From an uncultured Sphingomonadales bacterium (lineage in GTDB: Bacteria; Pseudomonadota; Alphaproteobacteria; Sphingomonadales; Sphingomonadaceae): a stretch of DNA of 19,043 nt. The stretch lies in contig CALDKP010000419.1 of NCBI GenBank assembly GCA_937898535.1, positions 1-19,043 on the forward strand. The letters are read 5' to 3'. Below the pieces are notes generated by a model that did no database searches, was not told the origin of the DNA, and was given only the letters and a program-made list of their open reading frames with translations. Position numbers and translations under genes: made by a program. This document shows, piece by piece, positions 6,949-14,578 of this stretch. Numbering within the stretch: the first letter of the stretch is position 1; each line of letters starts with the position of its first letter.

Positions 6949-7944
6949 ATGCGCGCTTTATTATCGACCGCAAGCGGCGGCCCCGAAACCCTTGTAATGG
7001 GCGAACTGCCTGAACCCACCGCCGGACCCGGTCAGGTTGTGGTCGCGGTAAAGGCCTGTTCGATTAATTTTCCCGACACGCTGATGATTGTCGACCTGTA
7101 TCAATTCAAGCCTGAGCGTCCGTTTGCGCCGGGCGGGGAGATTGCGGGCACCGTCGAAGCCATTGGCGAAGGCGTTACCGGCTTTGCCATCGGTGACCGC
7201 GTCATTGGCCTGTGCGGTAATGGCGGTCTGACCGAGAAAGTCGCGATCGCAGCGTTCAACTGCTTCAAAATGCCAGACACCATGTCCTTTGACGATGGCG
7301 CAGCTTTGTTGATGACCTATGGCACGTCAATCCACGCGCTGAAGGATCGCGGCCATATGAAGTCCGGCGACAATGTCCTTGTGCTTGGCGGCGCAGGCGG
7401 CATCGGGATTTCGGCCATTGAACTGGCCAAGGCATTTGGCGGCCGCGTTGTCGCTGGTGTATCCAGCGAAGCGAAAGCAGAAATCGCGCGCGAAGCTGGC
7501 GCTGACGAAGTGGTCGTCTATCCGCATCAGCCGTTCGACAAAGACCAGTCCAAGGCTGTCGCCGAGCTGTTCAAAACGGCCGCTGGCCGGGACGGCTATA
7601 ATATCATTTATGACACCGTGGGTGGCGACTATAGCGAACCTGCCGTCCGGTCGATTGCGTGGGAAGGCAAGTTTCTCGTTGTTGGCTTTCCTGCCGGAAT
7701 CGCGAAATTGCCATTAAACCTCACACTGCTGAAAAGCTGCGACGTATGCGGCGTTTTCTGGGGCGCCTTTGCCGCACGTACACCGCAGAAAAATCACGCC
7801 AACATTGCCGAGCTGTTTGACCTATATGCAGCGGGCAAGATCAAGCCGCGCATTTCGGAAACATTCGCGCTTGCGGACGCTGGAACAGCAATCGCACGCT
7901 TGGGTGACCGGGCAGCCGTTGGAAAGCTGGTCGTACATATTTGA
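6949..7944 (+). CDS. NADPH:quinone oxidoreductase family protein (zinc-free MDR)
   Basis: A 331-residue medium-chain dehydrogenase/reductase of the zeta-crystallin/quinone oxidoreductase branch, which moves electrons from NADPH to quinones or enone-type compounds. The N-terminal GroES-like domain has CSINFPDTLMI and PFAPGGEIAGTVEAIGEGV. The Rossmann domain has the cofactor loop VLVLGGAGGIGISAIELAKA (glycines around 147-153). The usual structural-zinc cysteines are absent, as in this branch. ATG 6949 follows a strong AGGAGAGA site at about 6939-6946. It lies nine bases after leuD and is probably cotranscribed with it, though no pathway link is obvious. The natural substrate cannot be read from the sequence. 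Confidence 0.88.
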   Translation: MRALLSTASGGPETLVMGELPEPTAGPGQVVVAVKACSINFPDTLMIVDLYQFKPERPFAPGGEIAGTVEAIGEGVTGFAIGDRVIGLCGNGGLTEKVAIAAFNCFKMPDTMSFDDGAALLMTYGTSIHALKDRGHMKSGDNVLVLGGAGGIGISAIELAKAFGGRVVAGVSSEAKAEIAREAGADEVVVYPHQPFDKDQSKAVAELFKTAAGRDGYNIIYDTVGGDYSEPAVRSIAWEGKFLVVGFPAGIAKLPLNLTLLKSCDVCGVFWGAFAARTPQKNHANIAELFDLYAAGKIKPRISETFALADAGTAIARLGDRAAVGKLVVHI

Positions 7945-7955
7945 CAAGACCGGCC

Positions 7956-7984
7956 TTGTTGCGCGACGATGCAGGCATTATCTT
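7956..7984 (+). promoter_or_regulatory. possible promoter for the zeta subunit-bolA-grxD genes
   Basis: TTGTTG at 7956-7961 and TATCTT at 7979-7984 are 17 bases apart in the 60-odd bases between the quinone oxidoreductase stop and the next start. A perfect TTGACA at 7941-7946 overlaps the upstream stop codon, but has only GACGAT at suitable distance. Both are matches to the general sigma-70 pattern by eye and may be chance. Confidence 0.25.
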
Positions 7985-8011
7985 TGAACAACAGAAAAAT
8001 GGAACGGCATG

Positions 8012-8335
8012 ATGACGACTTTCGACAATCGCGAAAAAGCCTTTGAAAACAAGTTCGCACATGATGCGGACCTATTGTTCAAGATAACCGCCCGCCGCAA
8101 CAAGCTGGTGGGTCAATGGGCAGCCGAAAAAATGGGCCTGACCCCTGAAGAAACCACAGCCTATGCGACATCGGTCGTGCAGGCGGATTTTGAAGAAGCG
8201 GGCGACGAAGACGTCATCCGTAAGCTGCTTGGCGATTTGACATCGGCCGGTGTCGACGTGGATGACGCGATGATCCGCGCTGCGCTCGAAGACAAAATGG
8301 TGGAAGCCCGCCGTCAATTTATCGAGCCTGCTTAA
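8012..8335 (+). CDS. F1-ATPase zeta subunit (DUF1476 family)
   Basis: A 107-residue, mainly helical acidic protein that matches DUF1476, the alphaproteobacterial zeta subunit first described as the natural inhibitor of the Paracoccus F1-ATPase. The N-terminal inhibitory region is typical: MTTFDNREKAFENKFAHDAD, followed by KITARRNKLVGQWAAEKMGL. Two ATGs stand in tandem (8009 and 8012). I use the second since family members begin MTTFDxRE, and GGA at 8001-8003 fits it. The stop overlaps the bolA start as TAATG, so the two are translationally coupled. It should act at the cytoplasmic face of the membrane on the F1 motor, blocking ATP hydrolysis. The link with the following Fe-S genes is positional only. 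Confidence 0.9.
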   Translation: MTTFDNREKAFENKFAHDADLLFKITARRNKLVGQWAAEKMGLTPEETTAYATSVVQADFEEAGDEDVIRKLLGDLTSAGVDVDDAMIRAALEDKMVEARRQFIEPA

Positions 8336-8565
8336 TGGCCATGCACGCGCACGAAATTGAGGAAATGATTCAAGCCGCGCTTCCCGATGCTTTTGTCGAA
8401 ATCACTGACCTTGCGGGCGACGGCAATCATTATGCCGCGCGCGTCGTCAGCGAAAGCTTTCGCGGAATGCCGCGCGTCAAACAGCACAAGGCCGTGTATG
8501 ACGCTTTGGGCGGACGCATGGGCGGTGTCTTGCATGCCCTTCAGCTGACAACAGCCATTCCCTGA
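8335..8565 (+). CDS. BolA-family protein
   Basis: A 76-residue BolA domain. It starts HEIEEMIQAALPDAFVEI, has the core GDGNHYAARVVSESFRGMPR with the conserved His of the HxxA-type ligand region, and ends VKQHKAVYDALGGRMGGVLHA. BolA proteins pair with CGFS glutaredoxins to hold a [2Fe-2S] cluster and act in Fe-S traffic or iron sensing; the partner gene grxD follows 16 bases later. ATG 8335 shares one base with the stop of the zeta-subunit gene. The short length and the missing N-terminal extension suggest the IbaG/BolA2-like type rather than the E. coli BolA morphogene. Confidence 0.93.
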   Translation: MAMHAHEIEEMIQAALPDAFVEITDLAGDGNHYAARVVSESFRGMPRVKQHKAVYDALGGRMGGVLHALQLTTAIP

Positions 8566-8581
8566 TTATTGGAGTATTGAA

Positions 8582-8908
8582 ATGAGCGTTAACGAACGGA
8601 TCGATGAGATCGTCAAAGGCAATGATGTCGTCCTTTTCATGAAAGGTTCGCCATTGTTTCCGCAGTGCGGATTTTCCAGCAAGGCGATCGCCATTCTTGA
8701 CCATCTGAATGTCGCCTATGAAAGCGTCGATGTCTTGCAGGATATGGAAATCCGTGCGGGCATCAAAGATTATAGCGATTGGCCAACAATCCCACAGCTG
8801 TACGTCAAGGGCGAGTTCCTGGGTGGTTCGGACATCATGATGGAAATGTACGAAGCGGGCGAACTGCAAGCCATTGTGGACGCAGAGGGCTTGGCTAAGG
8901 CTGGCTAA
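8582..8908 (+). CDS. grxD: monothiol glutaredoxin, Grx4 family
   Basis: A 108-residue CGFS glutaredoxin. The motif MKGSPLFPQCGFSSKA places the cluster-ligand Cys29 in the class II monothiol active site. The glutathione-binding features WPTIPQLYVKGEFLGGSDI follow. These proteins bind a glutathione-ligated [2Fe-2S] cluster and pass it on to targets, together with BolA. ATG 8582 has GGAG at about 8571-8574 at suitable distance. The stop TAA at 8906-8908 directly abuts the stop of the convergent MFS gene at 8909, leaving no spacer. Confidence 0.96.
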   Translation: MSVNERIDEIVKGNDVVLFMKGSPLFPQCGFSSKAIAILDHLNVAYESVDVLQDMEIRAGIKDYSDWPTIPQLYVKGEFLGGSDIMMEMYEAGELQAIVDAEGLAKAG

Positions 8909-10168
8909 TCAGTCGGCGTCATTTACCACTATCAGCCTTGGCTGCATGATGTGAATCCACAGCAACGCCAGTAAATAGGCGCTTGCGCAGATTGCGAACA
9001 TCGGCGTGTAGCCAAGGCCTGAATCAAGCGACCAGCCAGCGAATTCGAGCATGGCCGCACCGCTCAAATTACCGACCAAAGCACCAATTGCGATCACGCT
9101 GCCGACCTGACGGGCGGGAACGATATCCGCCGTCATGCCGAAAATATTGGTCGAAAAACCCTGATGCGCGAAAAGTGCTAACCCGATAATAAGCGCCGCA
9201 ATCCATTCATTGGGCGCTTGCAGGGCCAAGGGAATGGGTAAAATCAGCAAAGCATAAAAGAGCATGGAGCTTTTGCGCGCTCCATTTGGTGTCATGCCCT
9301 TACCCAATAGGATCGGGAACAATATGCCACTGGTCAAAGCGCCAACCGCCGCCAGCGCATATACGATAGCCGTGGGCGCGCCGATTTCAGCCTGCCCCAG
9401 TTCAAATTGCCGTGCAAAGAAATCTGGCGCCCAAAATAATATAAACCACCAGACAAGGTCCGTGAGCAGCTTTGCGCCGGCCACAGCCCATGTCCGCCGT
9501 TCCTTCAACAGATCACGCCATGGCGGGCCCTTGTCGGCTGGATTGGCGATGGTTGGTGCCGATGTACCCAATGGCTGAAGCTTGCTTGTGCCGAGCCACC
9601 AGAAAACCAGCCAAACAAACCCAAGCGCACCAGTGATAATAAACGCCTCGCGCCAGCCATACATGATGGCAATCCATGGCACGGTCAGCGGCGCCAGAAT
9701 CGCGCCTATATTGGACGCGCTGTTAATCACGCCAATACCTATGGATCGTTCCCGAATGGGCAAATATGTGGCGGCCGATTTCATCGCCGCAGGCGTGTTT
9801 ACCGACTCTGCCACAGCCAAGGTGACGCGCGCCGCGACAAACTGCCCAACCGAACTGGCAAAAGCATGCCCCATGCCCGCCAAGCTCCATATCGCAACGG
9901 CCAAGCCATAGCCCCAGCGCACACCGAACCGGTCAATAAACCACCCGACGCCAAGCAAAGCCACCGCTGTGGCAATTTGAAATGCCGATCCGAAATGGCC
10001 AAATTCACGGTCGCTCCAACCAAACTCAACCTGCAATGTGGGCTTGAGAAGCGCGAGGACCTGTCGGTCGAGATAATTGAGCGCCGTGCCGAAAAACAAA
10101 AGGGCAATGAGTCCGTAGCGGATATACCGTGCGGCATCGCCCGACTTTGCGATCTCGGTGTCGGCCAT
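8909..10168 (-). CDS. MFS transporter, anion:cation symporter-like
   Basis: A 419-residue carrier with about 12 hydrophobic helices. The first helix ends in FFGTALNYLDRQVLALLKPT, a signature of the ACS (ExuT/hexuronate, GudP) branch. The loop between helices 2 and 3 has WFIDRFGVRWGYGLAVAIWS, and helix 4 has RVTLAVAESVNTPAAMKSAA. This points to uptake of an organic anion such as a hexuronate or sugar acid with protons or sodium; the substrate is unresolved. I start at ATG 10168 (MADTEIAKSG), which has a strong GGGAGAGG site just upstream on the minus strand. The frame is open for 27 more codons, but these would run into the yeiH-like gene region. It faces away from the YeiH-type gene across 64 bases. 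Confidence 0.85.
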   Translation of the reverse strand: MADTEIAKSGDAARYIRYGLIALLFFGTALNYLDRQVLALLKPTLQVEFGWSDREFGHFGSAFQIATAVALLGVGWFIDRFGVRWGYGLAVAIWSLAGMGHAFASSVGQFVAARVTLAVAESVNTPAAMKSAATYLPIRERSIGIGVINSASNIGAILAPLTVPWIAIMYGWREAFIITGALGFVWLVFWWLGTSKLQPLGTSAPTIANPADKGPPWRDLLKERRTWAVAGAKLLTDLVWWFILFWAPDFFARQFELGQAEIGAPTAIVYALAAVGALTSGILFPILLGKGMTPNGARKSSMLFYALLILPIPLALQAPNEWIAALIIGLALFAHQGFSTNIFGMTADIVPARQVGSVIAIGALVGNLSGAAMLEFAGWSLDSGLGYTPMFAICASAYLLALLWIHIMQPRLIVVNDAD

Positions 10169-10232
10169 TGAATCCTCTCCCAAGTCCTGCTTTATGCTGG
10201 AACTTCTGATGCATCTGCCTATAGAAGGCCAT
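10169..10232. promoter_or_regulatory. divergent promoter region of the MFS and YeiH-type genes
   Basis: These 64 bases separate two outward-facing start codons, so they should hold both promoters and both ribosome sites: GGGAGAGG for the MFS gene on the minus strand and AGAAGG at 10223-10228 for the plus strand gene. TTGAAT with TTATGC 18 bases on is a weak candidate for the plus strand. I see no clear inverted repeat for a shared regulator. Confidence 0.35.
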
Positions 10233-11306
10233 ATGACACCGCAAGACATAAACGCGAATTATATCGCTGACCTGTATGGCGAGACATATCTTGCTGAGGA
10301 CAATCCGGCACCGCGCAAACGATTGATGATCCGCGCATTGTTCCCCGGTCTTGCTGTCGTTGGTATCGCATCGGTCGCAGCGACTTGGTTCTCTGAACAT
10401 TACGCCATGCCCGTCATATTGGCGGGGCTTCTGCTTGGTTTGGCGCTCAATTTTGTGTCGGCTGAGCAAAAGGTTCACCCTGGCCTCGATTTCTGCGGCA
10501 CCACGTGCTTGCGGTGGGGCATCGTTCTGTTGGGAACGCAGGTAACAGCCATGCAGATCGGTGGATTGGGCGCACTGGCGTTTCTGGGACTGGTGTGCAT
10601 CATGGCGCTGGTGATGGGTGCGGGCCTGCTTGGCGCGCGACTGGGCGGTCAAAGCAATTATGCAGGCTGGCTTGCAGGCGGCGCCACGGCGATTTGCGGC
10701 GCGTCCGCTGCTTTGGCGATCTATGCCGTTATTGGCCGCGAACGGCTGAACCAGAACCAATTCACGCTGACGTTGGTGGGCGTTTCGCTCGCCAGTGCTA
10801 TCGCCATGTCCTTTTATCCCCTCATCGCGGCGCAGCTTGCCTTTACGGATCGTCAAGCGGGTTTCCTGATGGGCGCGGCGATACATGACGTCGCGCAGTC
10901 GCTTGGCGGTGGTTATAGTTTTTCCCAATCCGCTGGTGAAACGGCAACGATTGTAAAGCTCTCGCGCGTGGCCTTGTTGGCCCCCGCGGTGGCGCTCATT
11001 GGTCTCGCCATCGGTTCGGGCAGTGACCAATCGAAAAGCCTTGCCGCGAAGTTGAAACTGCCTTGGTTTATCATCGCGTTCTTCGCGGTGGTTGCCGTCA
11101 ACTCGCTTGTCGACGCACCGAAATGGGTGGGCGAATATGGCCTTCTGGCATCCAAGGCGATGCTCTTGTTCGCGGTTACCGCAACCGCTATGCGGTCACG
11201 CCTTGATCTGTTACTCGGGCAAGGCTGGAAAGCGATGCTACCCGTCATGCTCGCCACTTTGACCGCTTTCATCGCTGCGGCGACCTTTGCATGGGGATTT
11301 TTATGA
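10233..11306 (+). CDS. YeiH-family putative sulfate exporter (UPF0324)
   Basis: A 357-residue inner-membrane protein with about ten hydrophobic helices. The family hallmark AGWLAGGATAICGASAALA is present, with a second conserved block FLMGAAIHDVAQSLGGGYSF. The block CLRWGIVLLGTQVTAMQIG near the start also fits PF03601. Members are called putative sulfate exporters on limited evidence, and E. coli YeiH lacks a settled role. I start at ATG 10233 (MTPQDINANYIADLYGE), which follows AGAAGG at 10223-10228. The frame extends 25 codons further up into the divergent MFS start. The last codons overlap glpD by ATGA (11303-11306), so the two genes are translationally coupled, a pairing without an obvious metabolic reason. 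Confidence 0.88.
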   Translation: MTPQDINANYIADLYGETYLAEDNPAPRKRLMIRALFPGLAVVGIASVAATWFSEHYAMPVILAGLLLGLALNFVSAEQKVHPGLDFCGTTCLRWGIVLLGTQVTAMQIGGLGALAFLGLVCIMALVMGAGLLGARLGGQSNYAGWLAGGATAICGASAALAIYAVIGRERLNQNQFTLTLVGVSLASAIAMSFYPLIAAQLAFTDRQAGFLMGAAIHDVAQSLGGGYSFSQSAGETATIVKLSRVALLAPAVALIGLAIGSGSDQSKSLAAKLKLPWFIIAFFAVVAVNSLVDAPKWVGEYGLLASKAMLLFAVTATAMRSRLDLLLGQGWKAMLPVMLATLTAFIAAATFAWGFL

Positions 11307-12805
11307 GTCAGCCAATTTTTGACCTCGCCGTAATCGGTGGCGGCATAAACGGTGCCGGCATTGCGCGCGACGCGGCCGGGCGGGGTGCAAAGGTTGTCTT
11401 GCTTGAGCGCGGCGATCTTGCGCGCGGCACATCCTCTGCATCGACAAAACTTATTCACGGCGGGCTGCGCTATCTTGAGCATTATGAATTCGCGCTGGTG
11501 CGGGAATCGTTGATTGAGCGCGAGCGGTTGTGGGCCATTGCGCCGCACATCATTTGGCCGCTGCGCTTTATCCTGCCGCATCAAAAGGGCATTCGGCCCG
11601 CGTGGCTCGTCCGCCTTGGCCTGTTTTTGTATGACCATATTGGCGGCCGCAAATTGCTCCCCGCGACCCGCACCGTAAAGCTTGCGTCTGAACCCGCAGG
11701 TAAGCCACTGAAGCCGGGATTCACCACTGCCTTCGAATATTCCGATTGCTGGGTCGATGACGCCCGATTGGTGATCTTTAACGCCATGGACGCCGCACAA
11801 AATGGCGCAGAAATCCGCACGCATTCCGAAGTCACGCACATCGAACGACGCGATGGAATCTGGCATATCGAAATTGCAGGGCAGCCACCCATCAAGGCGC
11901 GCGCCGTTGCCAACGCAGCGGGACCAGCGGTGCTTGAACTGCTTGCGCGCACCACGGGGCGCCAACGCAACGCAGCCGAAACCATCCGGCTTGTGCGCGG
12001 GTCGCATATCGTTGTGCGCAAAATGTTCGATACGCCGCAGGCCTATTTCTGCCAAAACCCCGATGGCCGGATCTTCTTCGCTATACCCTATGAAGATGAT
12101 TTCACCCTGATCGGCACGACCGATGCCGATCACAAAGGTTCGCTCGATGACATTATCGCGACGCCCGAGGAAATCGATTATATCTGCGAATCCGCTGGCG
12201 CATATTTCAAACAAACCATCACTGCGGCGGACGTCATATATAGCTATGCCGGCGTTCGTCCGCTGGTCGATGACGGATCGGGCAAGCCCGAAACCGCATC
12301 GCGCGGTTACCATTTCGAAGTCGACGTTGATGCCGATGGGCACGCACCGATTCTGTCTGTCTTTGGCGGAAAAATTACAACATACCGCCACTTGGCAGAG
12401 AGCGCCGTCAAAAAGCTCGCCGGATATATGCCTATTCTCGATGGGCGCAGCTGGACGCTCAAACAGCCGCTTCCGGGTGGCGATTTTCCGACCGATGGCG
12501 CCGATGACTTGGCGAACGAACTGCAACGCGCATATCCGTTTCTGCCTGCGTCCCTCACCCACCGCTGGGTCCGCAGCTATGGCACGCTGACGCGATCAAT
12601 TCTCGCCGATGCCAACACCATCGAAGATCTTAGCACCCATTTTGGCCATGGCCTGTATGCGCGCGAAGTCGATTATTTGATCGGCCACGAATGGGCGTGC
12701 TCCGCCAGTGACATATTGTGGCGGCGCAGTAAGCTGGGCCTGCGTTTTTCTGCCGAAGAAACACAATATTTGGAAAGTTACATCGCCGGCAAGCTACAAG
12801 AATAA
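11303..12805 (+). CDS. glpD: glycerol-3-phosphate dehydrogenase (FAD, aerobic)
   Basis: GlpD is a peripheral inner-membrane flavoenzyme that oxidises sn-glycerol 3-phosphate to dihydroxyacetone phosphate and feeds electrons to quinone. The 500-residue protein starts with the FAD-binding motif DLAVIGGGINGAGIARDAAG. It continues LIHGGLRYLEHYEFALVRES, an active-site region specific to the family, and has the later FAD block ADVIYSYAGVRPLVDDGSG and FGGKITTYRHLAE. The usual C-terminal helical domain is present. I use ATG 11303 (MSQPIFDL), which overlaps the YeiH-type stop as ATGA; a codon at 11291 is in frame but lies deep in the upstream gene. No glpK, glpF or glpR is seen nearby. The next gene follows after a 60-base gap that looks like a new promoter. 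Confidence 0.95.
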   Translation: MSQPIFDLAVIGGGINGAGIARDAAGRGAKVVLLERGDLARGTSSASTKLIHGGLRYLEHYEFALVRESLIERERLWAIAPHIIWPLRFILPHQKGIRPAWLVRLGLFLYDHIGGRKLLPATRTVKLASEPAGKPLKPGFTTAFEYSDCWVDDARLVIFNAMDAAQNGAEIRTHSEVTHIERRDGIWHIEIAGQPPIKARAVANAAGPAVLELLARTTGRQRNAAETIRLVRGSHIVVRKMFDTPQAYFCQNPDGRIFFAIPYEDDFTLIGTTDADHKGSLDDIIATPEEIDYICESAGAYFKQTITAADVIYSYAGVRPLVDDGSGKPETASRGYHFEVDVDADGHAPILSVFGGKITTYRHLAESAVKKLAGYMPILDGRSWTLKQPLPGGDFPTDGADDLANELQRAYPFLPASLTHRWVRSYGTLTRSILADANTIEDLSTHFGHGLYAREVDYLIGHEWACSASDILWRRSKLGLRFSAEETQYLESYIAGKLQE

Positions 12806-12821
12806 AACCGTTTAACCCAAA

Positions 12822-12831
12822 ACGATATCGT
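12822..12831. promoter_or_regulatory. 10-base palindrome before the TIR operon
   Basis: ACGATATCGT is a perfect inverted repeat in the 60-base gap between glpD and the TIR gene, 34 bases before its ATG. The gap must hold the promoter of the three-gene set unless it is read from glpD. TTTAAC and TAGTCT on either side, 16 bases apart, are a weak promoter match, which would place the palindrome inside the spacer, a usual repressor position. A 10-base palindrome can occur by chance. Confidence 0.2.
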
Positions 12832-12865
12832 GTAGTCTCGGCGCGGTACGCACGGCGGAGGGGCA

Positions 12866-14575
12866 ATGCGAATCCGGGATCAGGCAGAAAATTCGGCCCA
12901 TGATACACATGGCCAGTTCAGCGCATTCATCAGTTATAGCCATGACGATATGGCTGCGGCGGCAAAGCTGCAGCAAAAGCTTGAACGCTACCGATTACCC
13001 AAAAAAGTGGCGGCGGGGCATGTAAGCAGCACGCGAACATTAGGGCCCATATTTCGCGACCGTGACGACCTGGCGGCCGGGACAAGCCTGTCAGCTGCGA
13101 TTAGAGACGCAATCTCACGCGCCGACTGCCTCATCATTTTATGTTCGCCAGCTGCGGCAAAGTCCCGCTGGGTCGCCGCCGAAATTGCGCTGTTCCGCGA
13201 ACTTCATCCTGAAAAACCTATCCTGCCCGCAATCATTTCCGGAAATCCGCAGGAGGCATTTCCGGCGGAATTATTGGTGGATGGCAATGAACCTCTGGCT
13301 GCAGATTTTCGCGCCGAGGCAGATGGCTCGCAGCTTGGATTTTTGAAAATCGTTGCCGGGGTCGCAGGCGTCCCACTTGATGCGTTGATCCAGCGCGATG
13401 CGCAAAGAAAGCTCCGACGCGTGATGGCCGTCACGGCAATTGCGATGGCGGCAGTGATAATCATGGGTGCAATGACGTTATTTGCCTTTCACGCCCGAAA
13501 CGAAGCAGCACGTCAGCGCGCTGCGGCAGAAGGGCTAGTCGAATTCATGCTGACGGACTTGCGCGAAACATTGCGCGGGGTTGGCAGGCCCGACGCCATG
13601 ACCGTGGTCAATGCAGAGGCGCTTGAACATTACCGCGCGCAAGGCGATTTAGCTTCGCTGCCACCTGAAAGCCTGGAACGCCGTGCGCGCGTGATATTGG
13701 CGATGGGAGAAGACGATACCGTTGCCGGACGTCCCGAATTGGCCGAGCGGAAATATCTGGAGGCGCACCGGACCACCGCCGCATTGCTGGCGCTGACACC
13801 AAAATCACCGAATAGCATTTTCGGACATGCCCAAAGCGCGTTTTACGTTGGTCAAAGTGCATTGCTACGCGGGGATAGACAAACGGCGTTGCAGCACTGG
13901 AATACGTATCGCGCGTTGGCCGGGCGGTTGGCAAAGGTCGAACCCAATAGCGTTCGCAGCCAGATGGAGCTTGGCTATTCCGAAGGCAATTTGTGCGATC
14001 TATATTCGCGCGATGGCGGGGACCTTAACGTTGCATTGCGACATTGTATGGCCGCCATTTATCAAGAGAAAAAGGCACTGGCGCTTGAGCCCGCCAACCG
14101 GAAAATCAAGCAAGATCTTGCCAACCGTTATGGTTGGGCGGCGAACGTTAAACTGCGGCTTGGCGCGTTTAACGATGTCCTTGCGCTGCGAAAAACAGAA
14201 GCGACGCTTATGCAAGATCTCATCCAGGTTGATCCGCGCAATGTCGAATATGCGTTGCGCAGCAGTTGGGCGCAGATTGGAATGGCAGATGCGCATATCG
14301 CGCTCAAACAATATCGCGCAGCAGAAAAGACCCTTCAAAAATCCATTACCGAAAGCAGCGCGGTTTTGGCGGAAGGACAGGGCAATTTGCCCGTCATGGA
14401 GACCGAGCTGAAGCTATGGACGCTTTTGGCGCGCACCCAGAAATTGCAGGGACGGGACAATATAGCCAGCATGACCGAGGCCCGCCGCATTCGCCAGAAG
14501 ATGGAGCCACTTGGGCCAAGCTTTAGAGAAGCGGCCACGAAAATTTGGGCAACATATATTGGAAAGGAAAGATAA
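12866..14575 (+). CDS. TIR domain - transmembrane - TPR protein
   Basis: A 569-residue protein with three parts. Residues 18-150 are a TIR domain: it opens FSAFISYSHDD, has PIFRDRDDLAAGTSLSAAI as the BB-loop-like region, and SRWVAAEIALF with Glu106 at the position of the catalytic glutamate of bacterial TIR NAD+ hydrolases. Residues 186-208 form one membrane helix after a basic stretch (QRKLRR). The remaining ~350 residues are helical with TPR-like pairs, for example AEKTLQKSITES and ERKYLEAHRTTAALLAL. Bacterial TIR domains cleave NAD+ or make cyclic ADP-ribose signals in defence systems such as Thoeris; whether this one is active is inferred from Glu106. The topology would put TIR in the cytoplasm and the TPR part in the periplasm. 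GGAGG at 12857-12861 supports ATG 12866. Two genes follow with a 3-base gap and an 8-base overlap. Confidence 0.88.
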   Translation: MRIRDQAENSAHDTHGQFSAFISYSHDDMAAAAKLQQKLERYRLPKKVAAGHVSSTRTLGPIFRDRDDLAAGTSLSAAIRDAISRADCLIILCSPAAAKSRWVAAEIALFRELHPEKPILPAIISGNPQEAFPAELLVDGNEPLAADFRAEADGSQLGFLKIVAGVAGVPLDALIQRDAQRKLRRVMAVTAIAMAAVIIMGAMTLFAFHARNEAARQRAAAEGLVEFMLTDLRETLRGVGRPDAMTVVNAEALEHYRAQGDLASLPPESLERRARVILAMGEDDTVAGRPELAERKYLEAHRTTAALLALTPKSPNSIFGHAQSAFYVGQSALLRGDRQTALQHWNTYRALAGRLAKVEPNSVRSQMELGYSEGNLCDLYSRDGGDLNVALRHCMAAIYQEKKALALEPANRKIKQDLANRYGWAANVKLRLGAFNDVLALRKTEATLMQDLIQVDPRNVEYALRSSWAQIGMADAHIALKQYRAAEKTLQKSITESSAVLAEGQGNLPVMETELKLWTLLARTQKLQGRDNIASMTEARRIRQKMEPLGPSFREAATKIWATYIGKER

Positions 14576-14578
14576 GAC

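Noticed and set aside
10026..11030. 334-codon open frame on the minus strand
   Set aside because: It overlaps the MFS start, the divergent promoter and the YeiH-type gene, and reads as low-complexity Arg/Gln-rich sequence typical of an antisense frame.
10913..12562. 549-codon open frame on the minus strand
   Set aside because: It lies wholly across yeiH and glpD, which are clear on the plus strand; its translation is Arg- and Cys-rich without any domain.
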